From contig JAEEPZ010000004.1 in NCBI GenBank assembly GCA_016285055.1, forward strand, positions 26,871 to 90,870: a stretch of DNA of 64,000 nt, in the 5' to 3' direction. Made by a program: the position numbers and the translations under genes. The notes beneath the pieces were generated by a model that was not told the DNA's origin, made no database searches, and was given only the letters and a program-made list of their open reading frames with translations. Shown here one piece after another: positions 30,153 through 38,626 of this stretch (its first letter is position 1; each line of letters begins with the position of its first letter). The stretch comes from Prevotella sp. Its GTDB lineage: Bacteria; Bacteroidota; Bacteroidia; Bacteroidales; Bacteroidaceae.

Positions 30153-30617
30153 CTATGAATTGTGAAGCTGCTCCAGCAGACACTGACACCCTTCAAGGAC
30201 ATCGCGCCACGTAGCCTCGAAGTCTCCAGTGTACCACGGGTCGGCCACGTCGCCGGGACGGTGGGTGAAGTCAAGCAGCATGTGGATATTCCCCTCGGGG
30301 TCGCCGCCACAGATGCGTGTCATGTTGCGGATGTTCCATGCATCCATTCCGATGAGCAGGTCGAAACGGCCGTAATCGCGGCGTGTCATCTGACGCGCAG
30401 TCTTTCCCTTGCAGCCAATGCCGTGCTCGGCCAGCTTCCTTCGGGCAGGAGGGTACACTTCGTTGCCAATCTCTTCTGTTGATGTAGCAGCCGATTCCAC
30501 CTCAAACTCTTCTTCGCGCCCAGCTTTGCTGATGAGATCTTTCATCACAAATTCTGCCATAGGGCTGCGGCAGATGTTGCCGTGGCACACGAAGAGTATC
30601 TTGAACTTTCTCATCAT
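30153..30617 (-). CDS. Low-molecular-weight protein-tyrosine phosphatase
   Basis: The 154-residue protein has P-loop FVCHGNICRSPMAEFV (C-x5-R) at residues ~9-22 and the general-acid loop VADPWYTGDFEATW near residue 127. This is the complete LMW-PTP fold, acting on phosphotyrosine (often capsule/exopolysaccharide tyrosine kinases) or arginine phosphate in the cytoplasm. The start is ATG 30617, or 30614. It is the last gene of a minus-strand cassette, 1 bp after the PqqD-like gene, so it is clearly co-transcribed. The pairing with a kinase-like gene upstream is suggestive. Confidence 0.95.
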   Translation of the reverse strand: MMRKFKILFVCHGNICRSPMAEFVMKDLISKAGREEEFEVESAATSTEEIGNEVYPPARRKLAEHGIGCKGKTARQMTRRDYGRFDLLIGMDAWNIRNMTRICGGDPEGNIHMLLDFTHRPGDVADPWYTGDFEATWRDVLEGCQCLLEQLHNS

Positions 30618-30618
30618 T

Positions 30619-30885
30619 TTACTCTATCAGACCGGCATCCTGCCACTGCGTGATGAGTGTTTCAGCGTCTCGTTGGGCTGTTTCCTTTTCCACCTCATAC
30701 TCATCAGTGAGAAGGGCGGTAAGCTTGTCGGCATCGAAATCGATGCCTTGGATGTTCTTCCACAGATAGGCTGCGCTCTCGTTGAGGCTGATGATACGAC
30801 TGAAGTCAATATTGCTGAGGCCTTCCGCCACGATGATGTTCTCGCCGCAGACGGTTCTCAGGTTGAATCCTTTCTTTACTTTCAT
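30619..30885 (-). CDS. PqqD-family peptide chaperone-like protein
   Basis: The 88-residue PqqD/RRE-like protein has GFNLRTVCGENIIVAEGLS, ISLNESAAYLWKNIQG and a C-terminal helix ETLITQWQDAGLIE. PqqD-family winged-helix domains bind leader peptides and present them to modifying enzymes. Here no radical-SAM or ABC transporter gene is adjacent. It is located between the S24 peptidase and phosphatase genes. Confidence 0.85.
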   Translation of the reverse strand: MKVKKGFNLRTVCGENIIVAEGLSNIDFSRIISLNESAAYLWKNIQGIDFDADKLTALLTDEYEVEKETAQRDAETLITQWQDAGLIE

Positions 30886-30923
30886 GTTCTTATCCTTGTT
30901 TTTCGTTCATATTAGCTTGATAG

Positions 30924-31391
30924 TTATCGCTTCCACGATTGCGGAACATGTGGATGCATGGCGAAGAGCAGGTAGCGGCGCAGTGGCTTGAGGCGTGTCC
31001 ACAGCCATGAGTAGGTGCGCCATTTGCGGCCTGTGGTCATGTCGGCTTTCTCGCGGCCTTTGCGAATAAAGCCTATGGCCTTGGCTCGGATGTCTTCTTT
31101 GAGGCAATGCTCGTAGCCCAGATTGCCGTCGCCCATGAGCGTGACGCTGCCGTCGGCGGCGATGCTGTCGATGCGATGCAATACATAATGTCCTGGATGT
31201 ATCTCCGCCAGCACGGCATCTCCCTTGCGATATTCGCTGCTCTTGACAAGCTGCAAGATGGCCTTGTCGCGTCCGTCTTCGAGGAAAGGCCTCATGCTGC
31301 GTCCGCGCAGGTTGATGGTAGCTGTCTTGTCGGGATATTGTTGCAACTCGCCGAGCACCAGCGGCAGAAACACGTCGTTGGGCAAATACAT
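30924..31391 (-). CDS. S24/S26 (LexA/signal-peptidase-like) Ser-Lys peptidase
   Basis: The ~155-residue protein has INLRGRSMRPFLEDGRD, where the Ser of G-x-SM-x-P is the usual nucleophile. The YRKGDAVLAEI beta-strand and YVLHRI with the GDGNLG loop follow, as in S24/S26 peptidases. No membrane helix is evident. ATG 31391 overlaps the upstream stop (TGATG); ATG 31406 is an in-frame alternative. A Sec/RiPP-leader peptidase role is inferred from the PqqD and HprK-like neighbours. The catalytic Lys position could not be fixed with certainty. Confidence 0.8.
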   Translation of the reverse strand: MYLPNDVFLPLVLGELQQYPDKTATINLRGRSMRPFLEDGRDKAILQLVKSSEYRKGDAVLAEIHPGHYVLHRIDSIAADGSVTLMGDGNLGYEHCLKEDIRAKAIGFIRKGREKADMTTGRKWRTYSWLWTRLKPLRRYLLFAMHPHVPQSWKR

Positions 31392-32353
31392 CACGCTCTC
31401 TTCCATGGCTCTGTCAGTGTTGAGTAAGACAAGCGTGCTGCCTCCTCGTCGGGCAGACAGTGCAGGGTGTAGATGGGCGTCGTCTCGATGATGCGCGTTA
31501 TGGCGTCGCAGAGCAGCCGGTAAGTGCCTTCGTCCCATTTCATGCTGGAGCAAGCGGGCAGGAGGGAGGCGAAGGCCTCGATGGGCGACAGTCGCTCGAT
31601 GTTGTTTTGCGGAGCGCGCTCTATGCGAGTGACAGCTCCGAGGAGTGTCTTGCGGTTGCGGTAGCAGGGAGTCTTGCCGCTCCAGGGCGAGCCGTAAAGG
31701 TAGGGCTGCCCGTCAATGATGCGTATGATGGGATTGTCGTCGTTCAGCAGCTGTATTCCTTCGATATGCTTCAGCCAGAGCGAGGTGTGTGTGCTCTTGC
31801 CCGTGCCGCTGGCCGCGATGAAGGGGAAACCGAGAGGCAAGGGGTTAGAGGCAAGAGGTGAGAGGTGAGGGTCGGGAATCATGGTGGCTGAAGCGTGTAT
31901 CAGCATCGTCTGATGATAGGCGCCGGCGAAGGCAAACATCATCATCAGCGCGTTGTTGAGGCCGAAGGAGCGCATGGTCCAGTCGCCGTTCAGGGCGCAT
32001 TGGCAGCGGGTGAACCTGTCGTTGGCAATGAGCAGGCAGCAGTCGTTGCCCATGATGTCGCGCACAATGTACTGATAGCCGCCGTTGGGCAGCTGGTGTA
32101 CGATGGTGTCGCCGTTGCCGGTGTCAAATTTCCTCACCAGCTTTTTCTCTTTGGCAGGACGAAAACTGTCATCCACATCGAGCGTGAAGAGATAGGAGGC
32201 CTCCTCCAAACCTTCGCCTGCAGGGGAAGCATCTATGGGGAGGCTGAAAGGCTGAAACGACGGCAGCAGCCCCATGTTGTTCTGGCTGTCGTCGTCGTTG
32301 AAGTTGATGCGGATGAGATGCTCCGCAATGCAGAAATAGTGACTGCTAATCAT
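31391..32353 (-). CDS. HPr-kinase-like P-loop protein
   Basis: The 320-residue protein has Walker A FIAASGTGKSTHTSLW (~residue 180), LLNDDNPIIRI and GSPWSGKTPCYRN, the pattern of HprK/P-type kinase relatives found in RiPP and exopolysaccharide clusters. It is not the classical HPr kinase: the capping loop and N-terminal domain differ. The insert PHLSPLASNPLPL (about residues 159-172) is encoded by purine-rich simple repeats and lies just before the P-loop strand. It overlaps the genes on both sides by a few bases, so it is tightly coupled in the cassette. Confidence 0.8.
   Translation of the reverse strand: MISSHYFCIAEHLIRINFNDDDSQNNMGLLPSFQPFSLPIDASPAGEGLEEASYLFTLDVDDSFRPAKEKKLVRKFDTGNGDTIVHQLPNGGYQYIVRDIMGNDCCLLIANDRFTRCQCALNGDWTMRSFGLNNALMMMFAFAGAYHQTMLIHASATMIPDPHLSPLASNPLPLGFPFIAASGTGKSTHTSLWLKHIEGIQLLNDDNPIIRIIDGQPYLYGSPWSGKTPCYRNRKTLLGAVTRIERAPQNNIERLSPIEAFASLLPACSSMKWDEGTYRLLCDAITRIIETTPIYTLHCLPDEEAARLSYSTLTEPWKRA
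31838..31875. repeat. Simple repeat inserted in frame in the HprK-like gene
   Basis: Units AGAGGCAAG, AGAGGCAAG, AGAGGTG, AGAGGTG occur in a row within the coding region. The encoded insert precedes the Walker A strand. Confidence 0.75.
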
Positions 32354-32780
32354 TCACTTTTTCCTCCTCGTACTTGACTGTTTGAAACTTAAACTCGTCG
32401 TCTGTGATGTATCTGACGTCGAAATGCTCTTCGCCCTGTTTGTCCTTGCCATATAGCCGCTGCATCTTCTGGTATTTCTTCTCCAGTTTGTCACGTTTGG
32501 TGGAGTAGAAGACGATGCAGGTGCGGTTGGGCGATTGCTTCTTGTCGCGCAGATATTCGCGCAGCTGGTATGAGTAGGAATCACGACCTTGCAGGAAATT
32601 GTTTTTCGATTCTATCCATGCGCTGTCCACGGTCTGAATGTTGGTGAAGTGCACGATGGTGTCGGTAAACGCGGCAGCCATGCCAAACATATACATTTTC
32701 TCCACTTGTTGCTTGCGTGCGCTGGCTGTACCCACACCCACCATCAGCATCAAAATAACTGTCAGTATATAATTTCTCAT
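32346..32780 (-). CDS. Small exported protein of unknown function
   Basis: The 144-residue protein has a signal peptide (YILTVILMLMVGVGTASA) and a charged mature part (MYMFGMAAAFTDTIVHFTNI; TCIVFYSTKRDKLEKKYQKM). The mature part is Lys/Glu rich with no cysteine pairs. Its stop overlaps the start of the HprK-like gene by 8 bp, and rpoD lies 53 bp upstream on the same strand. It is recognisable as a Bacteroidales-type periplasmic protein; no function is assigned. Confidence 0.75.
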   Translation of the reverse strand: MRNYILTVILMLMVGVGTASARKQQVEKMYMFGMAAAFTDTIVHFTNIQTVDSAWIESKNNFLQGRDSYSYQLREYLRDKKQSPNRTCIVFYSTKRDKLEKKYQKMQRLYGKDKQGEEHFDVRYITDDEFKFQTVKYEEEKVND

Positions 32781-32840
32781 TTTCTCATTCTCTCAATTTC
32801 TCATTTTCTCATTCTCTCATTTTCTCAATTTCTCATTTTC
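32773..32840. repeat. 8-bp tandem repeat (ATTTTCTC type)
   Basis: About eight 8-mers (ATTTTCTC, ATTCTCTC, AATTTCTC) run from the start codon of the exported-protein gene through the gap to the last codons of rpoD. Confidence 0.85.
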
Positions 32841-33696
32841 CCAAATATCCCTTCAGAATGATATATTTATTGTTATTGCGCAGGTTGCGCAGTGCTTTCT
32901 CTTTGATTTGTCTGACGCGTTCGCGTGTCAGTCCGAACTTCATGCCTATCTCGTCGAGTGTCAGCTCAGGCTGCCCGATGCCGAAGAACGCCTTGACGAT
33001 ATTCCGCTCTCGCTCGCTGAGCGTCTTCAATGCGTGTTCCACCTCTGTCTTCAGCGACTCGTCCACCAGCGTGCTGTCAGTATCAGGAATGTTGTCGTTG
33101 GGCAGCAGGTCGAGCAGTGAACCGTCGTCGCTTTCGCTGAATGGCGCATCCATCGATACGTGGCGCGTATTGGCCGCCATGGCCTCGTCGATTTTCTCTA
33201 TGGGCAAGTCGGTGTCTGCCGACAGCTCCTCGGTCGAGGGCTTGCGCTCGTTTTCCTGCTCAAACTTGTTGGCTGCACGACTGATCTTGTTGACGGCTCC
33301 CACCTGATTCAGTGGCAGGCGTACGATGCGGCTTTGCTCAGCCAGCGCCTGCAGGATGCTTTGGCGAATCCACCACACTGCGTAGCTGATGAACTTGAAT
33401 CCGCGTGTCTCGTCAAATTTCTCTGCCGCACGCAGCAGTCCCAGGTTGCCCTCGTTGATGAGGTCGGGCAGCGACAGCCCCTGGTTTTGGTATTGCTTGG
33501 CCACCGATACCACAAAACGCAGATTCGCCTTGGCCAGCCGCTCCAGTGCCTTGCGGTCGCCTTGGCGGATGCGCTGTGCCAATTCTATTTCTTCTTCTAC
33601 GCCGATAAGCTCTTCCTTGCTGATTTCCTGCAGATACTTCTCCAGGGCCTCGCTTTCACGGTTTGTGATAGATTTTGTGATTTTGAGCTGTCTCAT
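32833..33696 (-). CDS. rpoD: Primary sigma factor (sigma-ABfr type)
   Basis: The 287-residue sigma-70 family factor starts [15 protein letters not shown], the Bacteroidetes primary sigma without region 1.1. Region 2 contains [20 protein letters not shown] and the -7 recognition helix [15 protein letters not shown]. Region 3 is [16 protein letters not shown]. Region 4 has the [23 protein letters not shown]. It directs the TTTG/TAnnTTTG promoters seen across the window. ATG 33696 is chosen over an open upstream frame because conservation begins there. Confidence 0.97.
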   Translation of the reverse strand: MRQLKITKSITNRESEALEKYLQEISKEELIGVEEEIELAQRIRQGDRKALERLAKANLRFVVSVAKQYQNQGLSLPDLINEGNLGLLRAAEKFDETRGFKFISYAVWWIRQSILQALAEQSRIVRLPLNQVGAVNKISRAANKFEQENERKPSTEELSADTDLPIEKIDEAMAANTRHVSMDAPFSESDDGSLLDLLPNDNIPDTDSTLVDESLKTEVEHALKTLSERERNIVKAFFGIGQPELTLDEIGMKFGLTRERVRQIKEKALRNLRNNNKYIILKGYLGK

Positions 33697-33733
33697 TTTG
33701 TGCGGTATCGAGGTTTGATAAGTTTTCAACCTG

Positions 33734-33741
33734 CAAAAGTA
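33734..33741 (-). promoter_or_regulatory. -7 element (TACTTTTG) for rpoD
   Basis: The minus strand reads TACTTTTGCAGG 37 bp before the ATG. Between here and htrA lies a 12-bp inverted repeat (TGAGTGATAAGT near 33764 and its complement near 33812). Confidence 0.65.
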
Positions 33742-33843
33742 AATAAAAGAAGTGACAAACGATGAGTGATAAGTGAAAAAGTTGCTCAAAAATACATTTA
33801 TTAACAACTCATCACTTATCACTCACCGTTTCTTACTGCTCCT

Positions 33844-35355
33844 TTACTCGCTGAGGTCTACCACGAAGGTCTTCTTCTTTCCTGTGGGATAGATGCCCTT
33901 GATGATGAGTACAGGATCCTTCGAGGTGCTCACCTCCTTGACGATGGCGTCCAGTTCCTCAGCGGTGCTGATGGGCTGGTCGTTGACCTGGCGGATGACG
34001 AATCCTTTCTCTATGCCGGCATCCTTCAGCTTGCCGCCCTTCACCTTGAGCACTTCCAGACCATACTGTATGTCGAGCTGCTCCTTCTGCTGCTGCGTCA
34101 GTTCGCGGAAGTCGGCACCAAGGATGTCCAGATCGGCGTTCTTCACCACATTGGTGTTGCCCTGTTCGTTCTTCAGCGTCACCGTCTTCGAGTACTTCTT
34201 CTTGTCGCGCATATAGACCAGGCTCATCTTCTCGCCGGGGCGCTTCTGGGCGATGATGCCCGTCAGGTCGCCGAACTTCGTCACCTTCTGACCGTCAACC
34301 TCTATGATGACGTCGCCCTTTTGCAGGCCGGCTTCCTCAGCAGCGCTCTCTTCCACCACCTTATCTACATAGATGCCTTCCATGGTGCCAAGATCAACCT
34401 CCTCGCCTTTTTCCTTTTGCTGGTCCACATAGTTTTTCACGTCAGTGCCCATGATGCCGAGTATGGCGCGCTGCACGGTGCCGTATTCCTTCAGGTCGTC
34501 CACCACCTTGTTCATCATCGTCGTGGGGATGGCGAAGCCGTAGCCGCTGTAGCTGCCCGTCTGTGAGTAGAGCATGGCGTTGATGCCTACCAGCTGTCCG
34601 TTGGTGTTCACCAGAGCGCCGCCCGAGTTGCCGGCATTGATGGCGGCATCGGTCTGAATGAAGCTCTCCACGCCGTTGGCGCCCAGTGTGCGTGCCTTGG
34701 CCGAGATGATGCCTGCGGTGACGGTGTTGTTCAGACCGAGCGGGTTGCCGATGGCCAGCACCCATTCGCCCACCTTCACTTGGTCGCTGTTGGCTATCTC
34801 GATGGCAGGCAGGTTGCGACCGTCAATCTTGATGAGGGCCAGGTCAGTGGTCTTGTCGGTGCCGATGATGCGAGCCGAGTACTCCTTATTGTCTGACAAT
34901 GTGACAGTCAGCTCGTCAGCGCCCTCCACCACGTGGTTGTTGGTGACGATGTATCCGTCGCTGCGTATGATGACACCGCTGCCGGCAGCTGTGCGCTTCG
35001 GTGTCTGCACCTGGCGCTTGCGTGTGCCGCCGTTGCCGCCCTGTCCGCGTCCGAAGAATCCGCCGAAGGGGTCGCTGAAGAAGTCCTCAAACGGGTCGTT
35101 GTATTCCACCGTCTGAATCTTCGAGTTTTGGGTGTTCTTGATGTGCACTACCGACGGCAGCGCCTTCTCAGCGGCGTGTGTCAGGTCTACGGGTTGTGCC
35201 ACGGGTACGGCCTGCACGTCGGTAAGGGTGATGGGGGCCGGCTCTGTCACAGGCAGCGGGTGTGTGGCGGCGTTAGAGCTGCTGAATGCAGCGATGGCGA
35301 AAACGATGGCAGCGAAACTGGTGCCGGGAACTAAATAATCAAGAATTTTTTTCAT
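33844..35355 (-). CDS. htrA: DegP/HtrA-type periplasmic serine protease with two PDZ domains
   Basis: The 503-residue protein has an N-terminal signal/anchor (FAAIVFAIAAFSSSNAA) and a Gly-rich linker GGFFGRGQGGNGGTRKR. The trypsin-like domain has the triad His (IVTNNHVVEGAD), Asp (TTDLALIKIDG) and Ser (NAGNSGGALVNTNG). Two PDZ domains follow (GDVIIEVDGQKVTKFGDL; GFVIRQVNDQPISTAEEL). It degrades or refolds misfolded envelope proteins. ATG 35355 starts the signal peptide. Confidence 0.95.
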   Translation of the reverse strand: MKKILDYLVPGTSFAAIVFAIAAFSSSNAATHPLPVTEPAPITLTDVQAVPVAQPVDLTHAAEKALPSVVHIKNTQNSKIQTVEYNDPFEDFFSDPFGGFFGRGQGGNGGTRKRQVQTPKRTAAGSGVIIRSDGYIVTNNHVVEGADELTVTLSDNKEYSARIIGTDKTTDLALIKIDGRNLPAIEIANSDQVKVGEWVLAIGNPLGLNNTVTAGIISAKARTLGANGVESFIQTDAAINAGNSGGALVNTNGQLVGINAMLYSQTGSYSGYGFAIPTTMMNKVVDDLKEYGTVQRAILGIMGTDVKNYVDQQKEKGEEVDLGTMEGIYVDKVVEESAAEEAGLQKGDVIIEVDGQKVTKFGDLTGIIAQKRPGEKMSLVYMRDKKKYSKTVTLKNEQGNTNVVKNADLDILGADFRELTQQQKEQLDIQYGLEVLKVKGGKLKDAGIEKGFVIRQVNDQPISTAEELDAIVKEVSTSKDPVLIIKGIYPTGKKKTFVVDLSE

Positions 35356-35405
35356 ATTCGTAATGGTTTTGTTAATATCTGTTTCCTGTGCTATAAACAC
35401 CAATG

Positions 35406-35413
35406 CAAATATA
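35406..35413 (-). promoter_or_regulatory. -7 element (TATATTTG) for htrA
   Basis: The minus strand reads TATATTTGC about 50 bp before the htrA ATG. Confidence 0.65.
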
Positions 35414-35565
35414 AGGTAAAACGACGGAAAAGAGACAAAATGTCAGTCACTTTTCCGTCATTTTAACATTTTCAATTCTTCCTTTAAACTCTGTTTGCTT
35501 GCGGATGCCTTTATTTTACATTCGTTCAATCACTTAAAATAAACAAAAATTGACTTCTCGCAGGT

Positions 35566-37953
35566 TTAGATGTTTGGCTCGTCCCAGATTTTCGTGGCAG
35601 TGCAGCGGACAGGCAACTGCAGACCACCGGCACGGAGGATGAAGTCGCCCTCTTCCAGCGTCCAGCGTCCGTCGGCGCCAACGAAGGCCATGCTCTTGGC
35701 CGGCAACTTGAAGGTGACGCTCTTCGTCTCTCCGGGCTGCAGCTCGATTTTCTGGAAGTCACGCAGGCGCTTGTTGTCGGGCGTCAGCGACGCCACAACG
35801 TCGGAGCTGTAGAGCAGCACGGCCTCCTTGCCGGCGCGTGACCCCGTGTTCTTCACGTCGACGGTGACCGTCAGCACATCGTTGGCAGTGAAGCTGGTTT
35901 TGTCGGCGCGCAGGTTGCCGTATTCAAAGGTGGTGTACGACAGTCCGTAGCCAAAGGGCCAGAGCAGCGACACCTTCGCGTCGTAGTTGTAGGCGCCGGC
36001 CATCGTGCCCACCTCTTCGCTGACCTTGTAGTCGTAGTTGGCCAGCGAGTTGATTTCACGCGGATAGGTGTAAGGCATCTTTGCCGAGAAGTTGGCGTCG
36101 CCAGCCAGCAGGTTGGCCAGTGCGTCGGCGCCGTAGTTGCTTGGCAGGAAAATGTGCACGACGGCCTTGGCCAGCGGCTCGATGTCGGTGATGAGGCGCG
36201 GGCGGCCCTCGTTGAGCACCAGGATGATGGGCTTGCCCGTCTTGGCCAGTGCCTTCACGAGGTTGCGCTGGTTCTCGCTCAGCCACAGGTCGTTGAGGTT
36301 GCCGGGCGTCTCGCAGTAGCTGTTCTCGCCGATGCAGGCAATGATGACGTCGGCCTTCTCGGCGGCGGCTACGGCCTTCTCTATCTCGGGCTTGTTCTCC
36401 TCCCAATACTGGCCGTGCTCATTGTAGGTCACGCCTTGCTCCAGGATGACCTGCTCCTTGCCGTACTTGTTGCAGAGGGCTTCGTAGATGGTGTTGTACT
36501 GCTCGGCCAGGTCTTCGGCTTTCGAGCCTTGCCAGGTGTAGCTCCATCCGCCGTTGAGACAGCGCATCTGGTTGGCATTGGGGCCGGTGAGCAGGATGCG
36601 GCCCCCCTCGTTACCCCCTTGGGGGGATGACTGGTGCAGCTTGTTCAGTTTCTCTGTGGTTAGTGGCAGCAGTGCCTCCTCGGGGGAGGTTGGGAGGACG
36701 CTGTTCTTCAGCAGCACTTCGCCCTCTTCAGCCGAGCGGAGCGCCATCTCGGCGTGTTCCTTTGAGCCGAACTTCTCGTAGCCCTTGCCGCCCGTGTTGG
36801 GCTTGTCAAATAGTCCGAGGCGATACTTCACACGGAGGATGCGGCGCACAGCGTCGTCGATGCGGTCCTGGCTGACCTTGCCCTCCTGCACCAGCTCCTT
36901 CAGCAGGACGCAGAAATCGACGCTGTAGGGATCCATCGACATGTCAATGCCGGCGTTGATAGCTATGCGGATGGCATCCTTCTTGTCCTTGGCTACGCGC
37001 TCGCGCGTGTATAAATTATTAATGTCGGCCCAGTCGGTGACAATCATGCCGTCCCACTGCAAGTCTTCTTTCACCCATTTCGTCAGATACTCATAGCTGG
37101 CGTGCACGGGCATGCCGTTGATGCTGCCCGAGTTGACCATCAGCGTGAGCGCTCCGGCCTGGAAGGCGGCCTTGAAAGGCTCGAAGTATTTCTCGCGCAG
37201 CATCTGCGGCGAGACGTAGGCCGGTGTGCGGTCTTTGCCGCTGAACGGTGCACCGTAGGCGAAGTAGTGCTTGATGCATGCTGCCACGTTATACTGGCCC
37301 AGATGGTTGGGGTCGTCGCCCTGATAGCCTTTGATTTCTGCCTCAGCCATGCGTGCGTTGACGATGGGATCCTCGCCGAAGCTCTCCCAGATGCGGCTCC
37401 AGCGCGGGTCGCGGCCCAGGTCGGTGACAGGGTTGTACACCCAGGGGCAGTTGCCGGCGCGGCTCTCGTATGCCGTGATGGCGGCACCTGTGCGGGCCAG
37501 CTCGGTGTTGAACGATGCAGCCAAGTTGATGGGCTGGGGGAAGAGCGTGCCCGCCTGTGTGTAGGTCACGCCGTGGTTGTGGTCCAGCCCATAGATGTCG
37601 GGAATGCCCAGATACTTCATCGACTTCTCCTGAATGAGACTGATCCACTGCTGCCACTGCTCCACGGTGGCGGCGCGCGTGCCGGGAGCGTTGAGGATGC
37701 TGCCCACCTTCCACTTTTGCAGGCAGGTGTCGAGCATCATCTCGTTCAGTTTCCAGCCTCCGCCCGGCTCGTAGCCGCCCATGATGTCGAAGTTCAGCTC
37801 CAGCATCTGGCCTATTTTCTCGTCGAGGCTCATCTTGGCCAGTTGTTTCTCAATCTTTTTCTCAAGGGCAGCGTCGCGCGGAATGGCGGGGCGCTGCGCC
37901 GACATCGTCATGGTGAAGCAGGCGGTGACGGCCATCATCAGTAGTTTTCTCAT
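35566..37953 (-). CDS. bglX: GH3 beta-glucosidase/xylosidase (BglX-like) with in-frame insert
   Basis: The 795-residue exported GH3 has a signal peptide ([17 protein letters not shown]), an (alpha/beta)8 domain with [20 protein letters not shown] and [19 protein letters not shown], the nucleophile Asp in [14 protein letters not shown], then the alpha/beta sandwich ([17 protein letters not shown] with the Glu region) and a C-terminal FnIII domain ([20 protein letters not shown]). It hydrolyses terminal beta-glucosyl or xylosyl residues in the periplasm. Residues ~416-446 ([10 protein letters not shown] to [10 protein letters not shown]) are an insert flanked by G/C palindromes at the junction of the first and second domains. 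The frame is intact. Confidence 0.95.
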   Translation of the reverse strand: MRKLLMMAVTACFTMTMSAQRPAIPRDAALEKKIEKQLAKMSLDEKIGQMLELNFDIMGGYEPGGGWKLNEMMLDTCLQKWKVGSILNAPGTRAATVEQWQQWISLIQEKSMKYLGIPDIYGLDHNHGVTYTQAGTLFPQPINLAASFNTELARTGAAITAYESRAGNCPWVYNPVTDLGRDPRWSRIWESFGEDPIVNARMAEAEIKGYQGDDPNHLGQYNVAACIKHYFAYGAPFSGKDRTPAYVSPQMLREKYFEPFKAAFQAGALTLMVNSGSINGMPVHASYEYLTKWVKEDLQWDGMIVTDWADINNLYTRERVAKDKKDAIRIAINAGIDMSMDPYSVDFCVLLKELVQEGKVSQDRIDDAVRRILRVKYRLGLFDKPNTGGKGYEKFGSKEHAEMALRSAEEGEVLLKNSVLPTSPEEALLPLTTEKLNKLHQSSPQGGNEGGRILLTGPNANQMRCLNGGWSYTWQGSKAEDLAEQYNTIYEALCNKYGKEQVILEQGVTYNEHGQYWEENKPEIEKAVAAAEKADVIIACIGENSYCETPGNLNDLWLSENQRNLVKALAKTGKPIILVLNEGRPRLITDIEPLAKAVVHIFLPSNYGADALANLLAGDANFSAKMPYTYPREINSLANYDYKVSEEVGTMAGAYNYDAKVSLLWPFGYGLSYTTFEYGNLRADKTSFTANDVLTVTVDVKNTGSRAGKEAVLLYSSDVVASLTPDNKRLRDFQKIELQPGETKSVTFKLPAKSMAFVGADGRWTLEEGDFILRAGGLQLPVRCTATKIWDEPNI
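36600..36695. repeat. G/C palindromic insert inside the GH3 gene
   Basis: The minus strand reads ATCCCCCCAAGGGGG-TAACGAGGGGGG at one end, and CCTCCTCGGGGGAGG lies at the other end. The first matches an element in the ABC ATPase gene (59348-59375) in both sequence and reading frame (SPQGGNEGG versus SPSGDERGA). Confidence 0.75.
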
Positions 37954-38035
37954 GTTGTTATGTATGGTTTTGATTGTTATTTGTGTCGTCCATGTCTTCG
38001 ACAGATTTCAGATGCGTCTTTTAAGAATGATGCAG

Positions 38036-38043
38036 CAAAGGTA
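38036..38043 (-). promoter_or_regulatory. -7 element (TACCTTTG) for the GH3 gene
   Basis: The minus strand reads TTACCTTTGC 83 bp before the ATG. Confidence 0.6.
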
Positions 38044-38144
38044 ATAACATTTTTCTAATTAAGCAAGAATTATGCTGATTATTTGAAATGCTGAGGCACT
38101 CTGCCCCAAAAACAGCGGCTCATAGGCATCTGCCAGAGTACCCC

Positions 38145-38288
38145 AAAAAAGTCCGAAGGCTTCGGACTGTTTGTCCGGAGGCTTCGGACTCATTGTCCGA
38201 AGGCTTCGGACTCTTCGTCCGAAGCCTTCGGACGACAAGTCCGTAATGTAAAGAAAAATTACGGACAGTCAGTCCGAAAAGAAAAAAC
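38145..38288. repeat. Palindrome array B: four 17-bp palindromes at 22-bp period plus closing stem-loops
   Basis: Units start at 38151, 38173, 38195 and 38217 (GTCCGAAGGCTTCGGAC, one with GG, one with central C), with 5-bp spacers TGTTT, TCATT, TCTTC, GACAA. A perfect stem-loop follows (38239-38266: GTCCGTAAT, 10-nt loop, ATTACGGAC), then a weaker GTCCG...CGGAC pair (38272-38297). The left edge is AAAAAA, as in array A. Confidence 0.93.
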
Positions 38289-38449
38289 GCTACGGACTGT
38301 GCGGATGTGATGAGCTACGTCGCTAATAAGGCCAGCTTGTTCCGCTAAGCGGACTTAGAAAAAACAAATAAAGACCCCAAAAACAAATAAAAGCAATTTA
38401 GGAAAAAAGGCTATCGCCTTGCCCGTCGCGTAGCTCAATGCGCAGTCCA

Positions 38450-38491
38450 CCCCTCTTGAACCCTCCCCGTAAGGGCAGGGTTCAAGAGGGG
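38450..38491. repeat. 15-bp perfect inverted repeat
   Basis: CCCCTCTTGAACCCT pairs with AGGGTTCAAGAGGGG across a 12-nt loop and is followed by GAGGG. It resembles the G/C palindromes found inserted in genes of this window. Confidence 0.85.
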
Positions 38492-38563
38492 AGGGCCTCG
38501 CTAAACCCGAAGATGTGGCTATTCTTGCATGGGGGCATAAAGTCCGGAGGGACGACAGAAGAC

Positions 38564-38626
38564 GATGGTGAGTACCAATCGTCCGATGGTGAGTACCAAT
38601 CGTCCGATGGTGAGTACCAATCGTTC
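38564..38626. repeat. 21-bp tandem repeat, three copies
   Basis: GATGGTGAGTACCAATCGTC plus one C is repeated exactly at 38564, 38585 and 38606 (the last unit differs at its end). It is in the middle of the accessory patch. Confidence 0.9.

Noticed and set aside
29884..30189. Minus ORF rich in Tyr-Arg-Thr
   Set aside because: Translation of the 9-bp repeat and terminator region.
31391..32353. Classical HPr kinase (hprK)
   Set aside because: The P-loop pattern is related, but the N-terminal domain and capping motifs of true HprK are not seen, so only 'HprK-like' is claimed.
33758..33824. Terminator between htrA and rpoD
   Set aside because: The 12-bp inverted repeat has a loop of ~35 nt and no T-run; mentioned as a repeat only.
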